Positions 9,753-19,092 of a DNA stretch of 64,000 nt are shown here, one piece after another. Under the pieces are notes generated by a model. It was not told where the DNA came from. It was given only the letters and a program-made list of their open reading frames with translations, and did no database searches. The DNA lies in assembly GCA_018676675.1 (NCBI GenBank), contig JABHEG010000282.1, forward strand, positions 22,933 through 86,932, given 5' to 3'. This DNA comes from Lentisphaerota bacterium. Its GTDB lineage: Bacteria > Verrucomicrobiota > Lentisphaeria > Oligosphaerales > JABHEG01. The position numbers and the translations under genes were made by a program. Numbering within the stretch: position 1 is the first letter of the stretch; every line of letters begins with the position of its first letter.

Positions 9753-9820
9753 ATCGCGGGATGGCACCCGCTCCCACATTGGTTAGACGGTCTTTGACAA
9801 GGCTGCTCTCAATGTGGGAG
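9753..9820. repeat. Dispersed 30-bp element plus 11-bp hairpin, possible bidirectional terminator
   Basis: The 30 bases at 9753-9782 occur again, perfectly but inverted, at 21769-21798. Within the site, CTCCCACATTG (9771-9781) pairs exactly with CAATGTGGGAG (9810-9820) across a 28-nt loop. It sits between convergent genes (RND pump and a UroD-like gene). Diverged relatives lie near 39783 and 43163. The rest of 9696-9906 shows no gene. Confidence 0.7.
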
Positions 9821-9906
9821 GAGCTGCCATGCTCTGATTCAGCCACAACTGGGCCGAAGCTACACCACTCCGATGTGACTGCCAGACTGTCGCCAGCGGT
9901 ACGCAC

Positions 9907-11031
9907 TCAGGCCGATGTGTCCTGCGCGAGGAATTTGCGCCCGAAGGTACGGCCGTGTTCGAAGAGGGCTTGGATGTTGGCCAGCGGGGTCTCAGGCAGG
10001 ATGGAGCTTGTCGGAGCCAGGCAGAATCCCCCGCCGGGAGCTGCTTCGTGGAAGCAGCGTTCCACTTCCGCTTCCACATCGGTCACACTGCCGTATGGCA
10101 ACGTGTGAACCACGGAGACGCTGCCGAACACGATCAACTTCTCGCCGTCTCGGGTACGCCGCCGCACCACCTCGGTGAGGGGGATGTTTGCCTCGCGCTC
10201 CTGGAACCCCTGGAATCCTCTGATGCCCATGGCGATGAGTCGGTCCATGATCGGCAGGACATTTCCATCGCAGTGCCAGACAATCCGGATACCCGCATCC
10301 ACCAACGGCTGTAGTGCCCTCCCGAGGGCTGGGAAATAGAGGTCGTCCAGCGTGTCAAGTGAGCAGATTGGTCCGTCGTTGAAGCAGATGTCGTCGCCAC
10401 CATAGACCACCGGACAGAGGTCGTGGTCGCGGATGGCCTGGACGATGGCGACATTTCGTAGACGAGCGTGTTCTCCGAGATAGTCGAAGTAGCGCTTCAT
10501 GTGGGCGGGGTACAGCACCAGCGCCTCGAGATAGCTTTCGTAGGTCCACTTGCTGTAGCCTCCCATGAACGAGGGCATCCCGAAACTGCTGATGTAGAGC
10601 GTACGGTTCTCCGAACGTTGCCTCAGATCCAGGAGGCGTTCCGCGTAGCTCCGGGCTTGCCCATCGATGTCACAGGTGCGTTCCGCATCAGCTGGATCGG
10701 GCAACTGCTCCATTTCGTCGCGGACTGACTCCGCACTCACGTTCTCCCGGTGCGAGGTGGCCCAGCTCTTGCCGGCGTCGGGTTTGGGCAGGCTGAACGG
10801 GTTGCAGGCTCGGTGTTCCTGCAACGGCGAAGGCATGATGAACTGCGCGTTCAGGTTGCATCCCGCGTTGGCGAACGCGTCGACCGTCGTCTGCACGGGA
10901 TCGGCGTAGATGTCGCCTACGCCGGCGTAGTGTTGGAAGAACTCGCGCTTCATCACCCAGGCACAGGCAATGCACGGTTCGCTGACCTTCTCCAGCAGCA
11001 GCGTTCGCCAAGCGATTTCAGCACCTGTCAT
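9907..11031 (-). CDS. Uroporphyrinogen decarboxylase-like (UroD/MtaA superfamily) protein
   Basis: 374 aa, cytoplasmic, no signal peptide. The start at 11031 has AGGAG upstream. The fold is indicated by IVWHCDGNVLPIMDRLIAMG around residue 260, the position of the H-x-C-G metal motif of MtaA/CmuA methyltransferases, and by APGGGFCLAPTSSILPETPLANI near the C-terminus. The zinc-ligand set is not intact: HCDG replaces HxCG and the late Cys is not obvious, so a canonical zinc/corrinoid methyltransferase is uncertain. Genuine heme synthesis (HemE) is unlikely because no RQAGR-like motif is visible. It is the last gene of a minus-strand set with another UroD-like gene and a large glycosidase-like protein. 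Confidence 0.85.
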   Translation of the reverse strand: MTGAEIAWRTLLLEKVSEPCIACAWVMKREFFQHYAGVGDIYADPVQTTVDAFANAGCNLNAQFIMPSPLQEHRACNPFSLPKPDAGKSWATSHRENVSAESVRDEMEQLPDPADAERTCDIDGQARSYAERLLDLRQRSENRTLYISSFGMPSFMGGYSKWTYESYLEALVLYPAHMKRYFDYLGEHARLRNVAIVQAIRDHDLCPVVYGGDDICFNDGPICSLDTLDDLYFPALGRALQPLVDAGIRIVWHCDGNVLPIMDRLIAMGIRGFQGFQEREANIPLTEVVRRRTRDGEKLIVFGSVSVVHTLPYGSVTDVEAEVERCFHEAAPGGGFCLAPTSSILPETPLANIQALFEHGRTFGRKFLAQDTSA

Positions 11032-11127
11032 GGCCGGTCTCCTGTCATCCCCCTCCTACTCGCGAGTACGACTCTATGTCAGCCCTTTCGGCCCTTCGTT
11101 CTTTCGTTCCGAAGCTGACACTGCCGC

Positions 11128-12246
11128 TTAACCATAGTCCCGCAGGCGCACACCGGTCTCGATGAAGTCGCGGTAGTGGGCCACGTGCTTGTCGCTCAAT
11201 CCCACCCACGTCGTGGGGGCAGATGTGGGGCACAGAATGTAGCCTCCACCGGGTTTGAGCTGCCGCACAGCATCCTCAACCACCGGGACCATTCCTCCTG
11301 GTGCGAGCAGGTCGAAGTCCCCGTCCTGCACCCCTCCCTCGACAGCCATTTGTCCTTGCACGCGGGATTTGAGCTCTCCGAGGCTGAGGCCCCCCATCGG
11401 TGGCGGTTCGATCGGGTTGAGACAGTCCACCCCCATTTCCATGAAGCCATCCAGCACAGGTTCCATGTCTCCATGGCAGTGGACCCAGAAGAGCTTCCCA
11501 GCATCGTGGACCAGATCAATGATCGGTTTGTCGTAGTCGTAGACAAACTCGCGGAAGTCCGTTGGGGAGGCGAGCGGAGGAATGCACAGCTCCGGGCCGC
11601 ACCATCCATAGGCATCCCCGACATCGTGTGCGAGGTAGCGTTTGGTTGTGGCCACGGTGCGGTCATAGGCGCGACTGATCATTTCGTGGAGCAATGGCCG
11701 TTCGTCCACGAGCCAGTAGCCGAACAGCTCAGATCCCATAAGTCCGTTGACCGCATACATCGGATGCCCCAGGCTGATCATCATCAACGCACGGTCGCTC
11801 GTCCGACGTTCCAGCTCAGCGTATGAGTCACATCTGAACGCCGGCTTTCGGAGCGGTATTGAGAGCCACTTCCGGGCATCTTCGACCGTCTCGATATAGT
11901 GCTTCTTGCAGTACCCCGGACTTCCGTCTTTGGGCTGGTAGCGTACGAGGGTCAGATCCCCCTTTGGGGTCTCCATGACCGAGACGCTTTCCCACATGTC
12001 GGCCTTCGTCGACTCGCGCCGTTCGGATCGTGACTGGAAGGCCGGTGGGTCCGCTTCCTCGGCAGAGGGACTCCAACTTCTGAAGATGTCTAGTTCGTGC
12101 TTCTCCGTCATCTCGTACAAGTGCTCCCAGCCGGCCCGTTTGGCGGGGAACATGGGATCCACACCCCAGATGCGGATGGGCATACGGTCCACGGGTTCGC
12201 AGCGGAACACGCGTTTGAGACGTTCGCGACAGCTCAGTTTGCTCAT
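11128..12246 (-). CDS. Uroporphyrinogen decarboxylase-like (UroD/MtaA superfamily) protein
   Basis: 372 aa. The ATG at 12246 has AGGAGG upstream. The N-terminus SCRERLKRVFRCEPVDRMP is the usual opening of UroD-like methyltransferase relatives. LFWVHCHGDMEPVLDGFMEMG is the metal-motif region, with HCHG instead of HxCG, and KPGGGYILCPTSAPTTW carries a Cys in the position of the late ligand. Possible role: C1 or one-carbon unit transfer, or an unrecognised decarboxylation, linked to the neighbouring sugar catabolic genes. It lies 96 bp upstream of a second UroD-like gene and 40 bp downstream of the 1430-aa protein, consistent with one transcript. Confidence 0.85.
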   Translation of the reverse strand: MSKLSCRERLKRVFRCEPVDRMPIRIWGVDPMFPAKRAGWEHLYEMTEKHELDIFRSWSPSAEEADPPAFQSRSERRESTKADMWESVSVMETPKGDLTLVRYQPKDGSPGYCKKHYIETVEDARKWLSIPLRKPAFRCDSYAELERRTSDRALMMISLGHPMYAVNGLMGSELFGYWLVDERPLLHEMISRAYDRTVATTKRYLAHDVGDAYGWCGPELCIPPLASPTDFREFVYDYDKPIIDLVHDAGKLFWVHCHGDMEPVLDGFMEMGVDCLNPIEPPPMGGLSLGELKSRVQGQMAVEGGVQDGDFDLLAPGGMVPVVEDAVRQLKPGGGYILCPTSAPTTWVGLSDKHVAHYRDFIETGVRLRDYG

Positions 12247-12286
12247 CTTGCCACTCTCCTCCTAATTGGGAGAAATACGCGCTGCT

Positions 12287-15200
12287 CTATTCCAGATCGA
12301 CTCGGTAGGACCAGGCGTCACGCACAGCCGTTCGGAACGTAGCTTCCTCTCCCACGGTCGTAACTGGGACTCTGGCGAGGGTCGCGCCGCGTTTGTCCAA
12401 TGCGGTGACCTGGTTTCCTCTGATTGATTTCCCTGGGGAAAGGCGCCCGATTCGGAGCGAAATCGTCCCTCTGTGTCCGTGCGGAATAGGCATTACGCGG
12501 AGACTGTTGGGGGCACGATCGATCCTTACTGTGGTGTCCGTGATCAGCGTTCCGAAATCCAGCGATGTTCCCGGTGCGTTCCGGCCGGGGCGGAGGCCAC
12601 CCAGTGCATCAGGCGGAGGGCTGAATGCAAACCCCGCACCTTCGGGCCTGATCTCGATTTGGGCGACGCTGTAGCGACTTTGCCCATCATCCTCCCCGAG
12701 CAAGGCCAGTCGACCTTCGCCCGGACGGAACAGGCCGATCCGGACATCGTAGATTCCCGGGCCAATGCTCGGTGGGACCTCCACCTCGAACGGTCCATCC
12801 GTGACGATGGCCCCCGGGGACCACGTGTTCGTCCGCGGGGTCGGGCGGTGATCATTCTGCCAGCAGATCTCGCCTTGGGCATCGGTGAAGTGAACGAAGG
12901 CCACATAGTCCTTGGATGGTGTTTCGTTGACCTGCCAGCCATAGGTGATCGCGAAGGTCCGACCCTCAACCGGTTTGAGGGTAGCGGGGAGTGCCCTGAC
13001 CTTGATCTGATCCGACGGATCGCCGTAGTAGTGCGTTTCGTAGCCGCGCGGATCAGCGAAGATCTGGCCCTCGGTTTCGACATAATCGCCGATCGCCCCA
13101 TCCGGGAAGAGCGCCGTCCATGCCGTCACGCCGGCGCCCTTGGCGACGAAGCCGTGGGGCGGCATCTGTTTACCGTGGACGCTCCAGCCGGGGCGTTCAT
13201 CGTTCACCCACAGCTCGAGCCCGTTGTCATACGCGATGTGGATCTTCCGTGTTGCATCGGTACGACACGCAACGCGTGAACTGACCCACCGGTCATCGAA
13301 CAGGTACTCAATCGTGACTGGTCGGGCCGGCACATAGCGTGACTGCAGCGGCTGCATCAGGTAGTATTCCCGCAGGACCTGGGTCAGATTCGGGAAGATC
13401 CCGGTGTTGAGGAATCCGGCGTGTCCGTAGGCGAGTTCCTGAGCTCGGTACTTGTCCATCTCCGCATCTGTCAGCCTTCCCGACCGCAGACGGTGCCAAC
13501 GTGAGTAGTATCCCATCCCGTGGTTCACGGTAAGCGGATGGACTTTGAGCAGATCATAGTCCACCAACACCGGCTTGATCTCCCCCGCTCGTCCCCCGAT
13601 CTGGGCTTCACAGCCGTCGATTCGTCCGGCCCAGACTGCATGCATGTTGCCTTCGCCGAACAGAGGCCCATTGTGGGTCTCGCGCATGAAGTCGAACAGC
13701 CACGCCGTCTTGTCGAACGAGTAGCGGAAGCTGGCCGCGCCCTCAGCCTTGGAATCGAAGTCCAGCTGCCAGGGGAGGTTCACACTGTGCACGTCCAGAT
13801 AGGAGGCGGTGGTGTGGTACCAGTCATGGACTTTGGTCGACTGGTCCCTGACATACCGCTCGATCCAGGAGGGCTTCAGGCGGTATGACTGGATTCCTGT
13901 TGAGGGCATGTACCAGGCTTCATACTTCTGGCCTCGTGAGGTGAGCGCAACGCCGCCCTCCGTGTATTCCGGGTAGTTGGGGTAGTAGTCGATGTAGTTC
14001 TCATGCAGGGAGAGAAGGTAGCCGAGCTGTTTGGCTGTCGATCCCAACACCTGCATTCCCGCGTGTCCCCCCATGCTCTCCATTGCCGGCACATGCTCAG
14101 GCAGCCCGTTGTCGTATCCGTGTTTTTGCCAAACGTGGTAGACGATGGCCATCTCGTCCACCCCATAGCCTTTGAGCGCTTTCAAGTAACGGGCCCCGCC
14201 CTCAAATCCGCCACCCCAACTCCACCAGTCGAACACGACCTTCTTTGCGAGGACACTTATGAACGGCGATGCCGGATTGGGCAGATTGGGCAGGACCTCG
14301 AGCAATTCAGGGGAGACGGTTGCATAGACGCGTTCCCGGAGCGCGTTCCGCGTACCGTCCGTCTTGGGCGCGTATCGGGTCGTCCCGAGCGGCTGGAGAC
14401 TGCTGCAGCCCGTCACTGTCCAGTCCGGGTAGCTTGACACATAGTGCCCATTTACCAGACGCGCGTTCATGCGGCGTTCGAGATAGGGAATGAAGGGCTC
14501 CTCGGCGATGACCCCGTACAGAGGCCCACGAAATTCCCCGAAAGAGGCTTCCTCGGACTCCACGTCCACAATCAATGTCTTGCCTTTGATGCGGACTCGG
14601 TAGGCAACGGTCCCGATGTCCGGAATCCGGCAGGTGTAGGTGAGCACATGGGCTTCGAATCTGATGTCGTCGATCGTCGTCTCAAAGCCGCTCAACGGGA
14701 CAGATTTGCCGCCAACGACCGGGAGCGGCCCGGTTTCATCGGGGTTGGTTTGGTGAACGGTCTTGTCGTTGCAGGTGATGGCCACATCGAACCCCGCAGC
14801 CGGTCGGTACGTGTAGCCGATACGGCAATCCGGTCCCAGGTATTCGAACAGGAATGCATCCCCTTTGGTCACTCCGCGGTTGGCGTAGTGTTGCGGGGCA
14901 ACTGACGGCAGGAGTGTGGGCTCATCCGGCGGGGAGAGTCTTAGCAGGTCGGGGCGCGATTGGTCCTCAATTGCCGTGACTTTCAGAGCGCCTGTCGTCG
15001 TGTCGCTTCCGGCCTTAAGCGCATACTCGAATCGGTGCACGCCTTCTGTTGCCAGCGGCGGCAGAGCTATCCGGTTGCCATGGTCGAGGGCGTCCTTTCT
15101 GATTGCGGCAATCTTCCTGCCCGCGGAGTCCAACAGTGTGCCTTCCACGGCGCCCTTGAGCCCCGCAGCTGTTGCGTAGAGCCCGAAATCGGGTCGCGGG

Positions 15201-16579
15201 GCTTCGTTGACCGCATAGACTTGGCGAGGCAGGGCTAGCCAGGCGAAGGCCGAGTCGCAGAGCGTGAGGCTGCCGAAAGACGAGGGATTCTCGCGGTAAT
15301 TCGGCGAGGTCCTGGGACGCCAGAGCATCTCGTAGTGCCGATCCATCGGCGTGTCGGAGTCGTCGATCACCACCTGGAATCCCAGTGTCAGCCCCAAAGC
15401 CGGGGTGATGCCCAGGGCGGCAAACGGCACCATGACCTCCAAGACGTAGCCATCGCCATACAAGGCCGAAGCCACGGCAACTCGGTCAACCGGGAAGTTG
15501 GGGTGCCGGTAACCTCTGTAGGCACAGGCCCGCACCATCGGCTTGCCCATTTCTCCCTCGGGGTTGATCGCCAGCACAACGTCGCGCTCAGTGAGTACGT
15601 CGGACGATTGGTCCCGGCTGATGCAGACACGGATCGAGTCGCTTCGGGCAAAGTCCTCCGACATCGTGTCCATGAAGAACAACGCGTCGTCGCGTCGGAT
15701 CTGGGCCAGGTACAGGTTGCTGTCGTCCCAGGCGACATAGATTCCGGCGCTCAGGTCCCTGGGGCCGCGCCAACCCGCTTTGAAGCCCGGTTTGTAGCTG
15801 CACACCTCGACGCACATCTGCTCCTTGTCCTGGATCGATAGGAAGGCGTCTGCGATCTTCCCGGGCCAGTCATCGAGAGCACCGTCCACCACGATGGGAG
15901 ATGCGATCTTGAAGCATGGGGCGATCCCCAATGGGAAGGGAGATGTTGCGGGAAGTGTGACCGGGAGGGGAGGGCGCCTGGAATCAGAGACTGAGGGCGC
16001 CCCGAGGACGAGTTTGAATTCCGCAAACCCGACTCCTCCGGCCGCGTTTCCCCGCCACGGCGGGTGGGCAAAGAAGCCCCGCTTCCTCTCGTTCCCGCAC
16101 GTGTTGTCGCCGGTCAGGAATGTTGCCCCCGTGTTCGTCTGGTCCATGGGGCTGCGTTCCTCACCGTCTACCACGATTCCCGTACGCCAGAGCTTGGTCC
16201 TGGTGAAGTCGATCAGCACGTCTTCACCGTCCCGTATCTGCGGTTCGCCCCAGCACGCCCAGTCATCGGTAGTCGTCTTTCCGGGGGCCGTCGAGAAACG
16301 GAAAACCGCCTCGTGATTACGGTAGGCGGAGACATCTGCCTCGAGCGGCTGCCATCCATTCCCAAGGTGTCGTTTCTCAACGAGACCGATGGCCGGTCTT
16401 CCCGGCTCAATGATCTCCACGCGGAAGGTCACCCCGTCCGAGTTAGCCACTCCGTCTCGTATCCCGGTCCAACAATGGAGCGTCAACGGGCCTCCCAAAA
16501 CACTGGCGCCGAAGATCAGCCCCAGGAAGGCGACGAGCACACGAGCGGGTGGCGAGTAGTGATGAGCTTCTTGAGCCAT
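12287..16579 (-). CDS. Large secreted multi-domain protein: jelly-roll, CBM9-like, TIM-barrel glycosidase-like
   Basis: 1430 aa with an N-terminal signal (VLVAFLGLIFGASVLGG); GGAG precedes the ATG at 16579. Residues about 33-190 form an NPCBM-like jelly roll (DGVTFRVEI, DDWACWGEPQI). About 222-440 is a CBM9/DOMON-like binding module (IVVDGALDDWPGKIAD, WDDSNLYLAQIRRDD, LEVMVPFAALG). About 780-1080 looks like a TIM barrel (VVFDWWSWGGGFEGG, ASYLDVHSVN, GPLFGEGNMHAVW); the Asp and Glu of the last two motifs are candidate catalytic residues, recalling GH101/DUF5696-type proteins. The C-terminus is beta-rich. Family and substrate are not certain. It lies downstream of an AraC gene and upstream of two UroD-like genes. 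Confidence 0.8.
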   Translation of the reverse strand: MAQEAHHYSPPARVLVAFLGLIFGASVLGGPLTLHCWTGIRDGVANSDGVTFRVEIIEPGRPAIGLVEKRHLGNGWQPLEADVSAYRNHEAVFRFSTAPGKTTTDDWACWGEPQIRDGEDVLIDFTRTKLWRTGIVVDGEERSPMDQTNTGATFLTGDNTCGNERKRGFFAHPPWRGNAAGGVGFAEFKLVLGAPSVSDSRRPPLPVTLPATSPFPLGIAPCFKIASPIVVDGALDDWPGKIADAFLSIQDKEQMCVEVCSYKPGFKAGWRGPRDLSAGIYVAWDDSNLYLAQIRRDDALFFMDTMSEDFARSDSIRVCISRDQSSDVLTERDVVLAINPEGEMGKPMVRACAYRGYRHPNFPVDRVAVASALYGDGYVLEVMVPFAALGITPALGLTLGFQVVIDDSDTPMDRHYEMLWRPRTSPNYRENPSSFGSLTLCDSAFAWLALPRQVYAVNEAPRPDFGLYATAAGLKGAVEGTLLDSAGRKIAAIRKDALDHGNRIALPPLATEGVHRFEYALKAGSDTTTGALKVTAIEDQSRPDLLRLSPPDEPTLLPSVAPQHYANRGVTKGDAFLFEYLGPDCRIGYTYRPAAGFDVAITCNDKTVHQTNPDETGPLPVVGGKSVPLSGFETTIDDIRFEAHVLTYTCRIPDIGTVAYRVRIKGKTLIVDVESEEASFGEFRGPLYGVIAEEPFIPYLERRMNARLVNGHYVSSYPDWTVTGCSSLQPLGTTRYAPKTDGTRNALRERVYATVSPELLEVLPNLPNPASPFISVLAKKVVFDWWSWGGGFEGGARYLKALKGYGVDEMAIVYHVWQKHGYDNGLPEHVPAMESMGGHAGMQVLGSTAKQLGYLLSLHENYIDYYPNYPEYTEGGVALTSRGQKYEAWYMPSTGIQSYRLKPSWIERYVRDQSTKVHDWYHTTASYLDVHSVNLPWQLDFDSKAEGAASFRYSFDKTAWLFDFMRETHNGPLFGEGNMHAVWAGRIDGCEAQIGGRAGEIKPVLVDYDLLKVHPLTVNHGMGYYSRWHRLRSGRLTDAEMDKYRAQELAYGHAGFLNTGIFPNLTQVLREYYLMQPLQSRYVPARPVTIEYLFDDRWVSSRVACRTDATRKIHIAYDNGLELWVNDERPGWSVHGKQMPPHGFVAKGAGVTAWTALFPDGAIGDYVETEGQIFADPRGYETHYYGDPSDQIKVRALPATLKPVEGRTFAITYGWQVNETPSKDYVAFVHFTDAQGEICWQNDHRPTPRTNTWSPGAIVTDGPFEVEVPPSIGPGIYDVRIGLFRPGEGRLALLGEDDGQSRYSVAQIEIRPEGAGFAFSPPPDALGGLRPGRNAPGTSLDFGTLITDTTVRIDRAPNSLRVMPIPHGHRGTISLRIGRLSPGKSIRGNQVTALDKRGATLARVPVTTVGEEATFRTAVRDAWSYRVDLE

Positions 16580-16613
16580 GGCGGTTCTCCAGGACGCTTG
16601 GGATGCGCGGGGA

Positions 16614-16629
16614 ACAGGTGTAGACCTGT
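16614..16629. promoter_or_regulatory. Short perfect inverted repeat upstream of the 1430-aa gene
   Basis: ACAGGT-GTAG-ACCTGT, a perfect 6-bp stem with a 4-base loop, in the 162-bp gap between the AraC gene and the gene that follows it. It lies 35 bp upstream of that gene's start. It could be an operator or a short attenuator-like hairpin. No poly-U follows. Confidence 0.3.
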
Positions 16630-16741
16630 CCCACAGGGCGCTGTGAAAATACGCCGCCGCGCCTGAGCGCGCAACCGATTCAGTCGGGGCAGGTCCTCGC
16701 CATTCCAGGTGACTTTCCGGGAAGACTGCCCGGGGACGTGG

Positions 16742-17647
16742 TCAGAGGTCGTTGGGAGGGCCGGCAAAGCGCTTTCTGTAGGCAGTGGCCGACACCCCCA
16801 GGTGTGCTTTGAAGCGCCGGGCGAAATAGACGGGATCCGGCCAGCCGACTTCCCTGGCGATTTCTGCGATTCGCCTGTTCGTCCCAAGCAGCAATGTGGC
16901 GGCTCGTTCGGCCCTGCATCGAGCCAGGTATGCCATGGGGGGGAGGCCTGTTCCCGCTTTGAACAGCCGGATCAGATATGATCGTTCAGCCCCGACATGG
17001 CGGGCCAGTTCATCCAGGGACCAGAGGCGGTCCACATGGTTCTGGAGCAGGTCCATTCCTCGGGCGACGGCCGAGTGCAGCCCCACTGCCGAATTCGGTT
17101 CCCGCAGATCAATATTGCCGTCGGCGATCAGGTCCCCGAGAACCAGCAACAGCAGGCCCACTCGACGGGCGCGTTCGGCTCCGGCGGATGGTTGTGCCGG
17201 CAGGTGAGCCAGGGCCGACAGGTGTTCCTCGCATGAGCTAACCGCATCAGGGGCGAGTCGCAGCGTCAGGATCCCGCCATTCCGGCGTGACAACGGGCCG
17301 CTGACCAGCAGCCGGCTCAGGGCCGGATCGGCCAGAGTCCAGGCCAGCTCCCGGTGGAGCACTTCCATTCGGAAGAGCAGATTGTAGAGGGATAGGGCTT
17401 GGCAGTTGACGTACGCATGCCAACTCCCCGGACGCATGATGATGACGTCGCCGCGTGCCAGCGTCCCTTCGCCGGCAGGGCTGTGGTGCTGGGCTGTGCC
17501 ACGACTGATCAGCACGATCTCCATGAATTCATGGCTGTGCGTCTGATTGTCAGCATGGCGGGTGATCTCCCGGACCACGATTGGGGCGTCGCTGCCAGTG
17601 GGCGATGCCTGTTGCCACTTGATGATGTGATTTGGGTAGCCTGCCAT
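16742..17647 (-). CDS. AraC-family transcriptional regulator with N-terminal cupin
   Basis: 301 aa. The N-terminal half is an AraC-type cupin sensor: HSHEFMEIVLISRGTAQHH followed by ARGDVIIMRPGSWHAY. The C-terminal 100 residues are the double helix-turn-helix (WSLDELARHVGAERSYLIRLF and then IAEIAREVGWPDPVYFARRFK), ending in the expected FKAHLGVSATAYRKRF. Family members bind sugars or their breakdown products and usually activate adjacent operons. It is divergent from two Gfo/Idh/MocA genes and heads the minus-strand set with the glycosidase-like gene, so it is the likely regulator of both sides. Confidence 0.93.
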   Translation of the reverse strand: MAGYPNHIIKWQQASPTGSDAPIVVREITRHADNQTHSHEFMEIVLISRGTAQHHSPAGEGTLARGDVIIMRPGSWHAYVNCQALSLYNLLFRMEVLHRELAWTLADPALSRLLVSGPLSRRNGGILTLRLAPDAVSSCEEHLSALAHLPAQPSAGAERARRVGLLLLVLGDLIADGNIDLREPNSAVGLHSAVARGMDLLQNHVDRLWSLDELARHVGAERSYLIRLFKAGTGLPPMAYLARCRAERAATLLLGTNRRIAEIAREVGWPDPVYFARRFKAHLGVSATAYRKRFAGPPNDL

Positions 17648-17879
17648 TCAGCCGCCTTTCTGTGACGGGAGGAAGCATGCCTTGGTCAGACTCTCAGATC
17701 AACACCGTTAGGCAACAAAAGCCTACCTTTTTATTACTATCAGTCAATATAAAGCGCATTTTGTCCTATGTCATTCCGCATAAGGCGACCATATTTGATC
17801 ATCCCTTGTGTGGGCGACGCGTCACGTTCACCCCGCTGGCGTGGTCATGGCATTTGGTCAGGAAACGAAAGGCAGGACG
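17648..17879. promoter_or_regulatory. Divergent AraC / dehydrogenase promoter region
   Basis: 232 bp with an AT-rich core (about 17715-17790) in a GC-rich neighbourhood. It holds the inverted repeat TAGGC-AACAAAA-GCCTA at 17709-17725, followed by CCTTTTTATTA. Placed between divergent starts, it should contain the AraC binding sites and both promoters. I cannot place -35/-10 boxes with confidence. Confidence 0.45.
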
Positions 17880-19001
17880 ATGGCTCTCAAAGTTGGTGTT
17901 GTGGGAATGGGTAGCATCGGGAACCGTCATGCGGATTGCCACGCGGCGGATGAACTGGCCGAACTCGTCGCCGTCTGTGACGTACTCGAGAAGCCTGCGG
18001 ACGATGCGGCGGAACGTCTGGGGGTACCCGCGTACTACTCACTTGATGACATGCTTGATGCGCATCCCGATCTTGACGTGGTGGATGTGACGACCGGTGG
18101 GAACGAGAACGGCAGCTGGCACTATGAGCCGGTGATGGAAGCCCTGTCGGCAGACAAGCATGTGCTCGTCGAGAAGCCGATCTCGAACGACATCGAGGAA
18201 GCCCGTGAGATGGTGGCGTTTGCCGCCGCGAAGGACCTCTACCTGGGCTGCAATCTGAACCACTATTTCACCGAGCCGGCTGAGAAGGCCATGCAGGCTG
18301 TCAAAGACGGCAAGATCGGCGAGCAGGTGTTCTGTCTGCATCGGATGGGTTTCCCGGGGGGAGATATCACCTACAAGCGCCAGAACGCCCCGCGCTCTGA
18401 AGCGTTCCCCTACTTCCATGTGAAGGCATTCTTGGCCCATCCCTTCAGTATCATGCGTTACTTCTGCGGGGACATCACCCACATCCAGGCGTTCATGAGC
18501 AAGCCGAGCTTCCGTAAAGCCAGCAACGATCTGATGGTGTCCGTCAACAGCATTCACGTCCAGTTCGCTAACGGTTGCATTGGCTACCTGTTCAGCCAGC
18601 GCGGCGACGCAACTATGGGGCTCGGGGGCTGGTGGAGCGTTGAGGTTGGTGGGACCAAAGGGACGTTCTGTATCGAGAACTGCGTCGAGAAGTACTCGTA
18701 TTTCCCTGCTCCAGGCACTGAGGGTGCGGCCAAGCCCGAGAAGCTTGGGGTTGGGGCTGCCCCGCCTCCGGAAGTGTACAACACCGGAGAGACGGACTTC
18801 AGTTCGACCTTCCCGCGCCGTATCCATGCGTATCTCGAGGACGTAACCAACGGTGTTCCGAAACACTTACTTCGTTCCTCGGGGCGCGATGCCCTGGCGA
18901 CCCTCGAATACACCTTCGCCGCGATCGAGTCGTTCGAGGAGGGCGGCGTGCTGGTGCGCCCCGCATCGTTACCCCCGATCAAGCGCGACCCCCGTGCGTA
19001 A
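17880..19001 (+). CDS. Gfo/Idh/MocA family NAD(P)-dependent oxidoreductase
   Basis: 373 aa. The ATG at 17880 is preferred over upstream frame extension because AGG lies 6-9 bases before it and the Rossmann fold starts at once (KVGVVGMGSIGNRH). EKPISNDIEEA is the conserved Lys-Pro motif, and LGCNLNHYF near the middle belongs to the substrate side of the site. These enzymes oxidise or reduce sugar and inositol hydroxyls in the cytoplasm. It is followed after 91 bp by a second family member and then a sulfatase-fold gene, consistent with one catabolic operon controlled by the divergent AraC protein. Substrate unknown. Confidence 0.92.
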   Translation: MALKVGVVGMGSIGNRHADCHAADELAELVAVCDVLEKPADDAAERLGVPAYYSLDDMLDAHPDLDVVDVTTGGNENGSWHYEPVMEALSADKHVLVEKPISNDIEEAREMVAFAAAKDLYLGCNLNHYFTEPAEKAMQAVKDGKIGEQVFCLHRMGFPGGDITYKRQNAPRSEAFPYFHVKAFLAHPFSIMRYFCGDITHIQAFMSKPSFRKASNDLMVSVNSIHVQFANGCIGYLFSQRGDATMGLGGWWSVEVGGTKGTFCIENCVEKYSYFPAPGTEGAAKPEKLGVGAAPPPEVYNTGETDFSSTFPRRIHAYLEDVTNGVPKHLLRSSGRDALATLEYTFAAIESFEEGGVLVRPASLPPIKRDPRA

Positions 19002-19092
19002 GCTGACGTTGCTGCGCTGCAACCAGGGCCCCACGTGCGCTCCATCTGCATGGGGACAGCGGCGTTGGTTCTAACCGTCCAAGGAGATTGAC

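Noticed and set aside
12473..13279. 268-aa plus-strand frame
   Set aside because: Antisense to the coherent 1430-aa protein.
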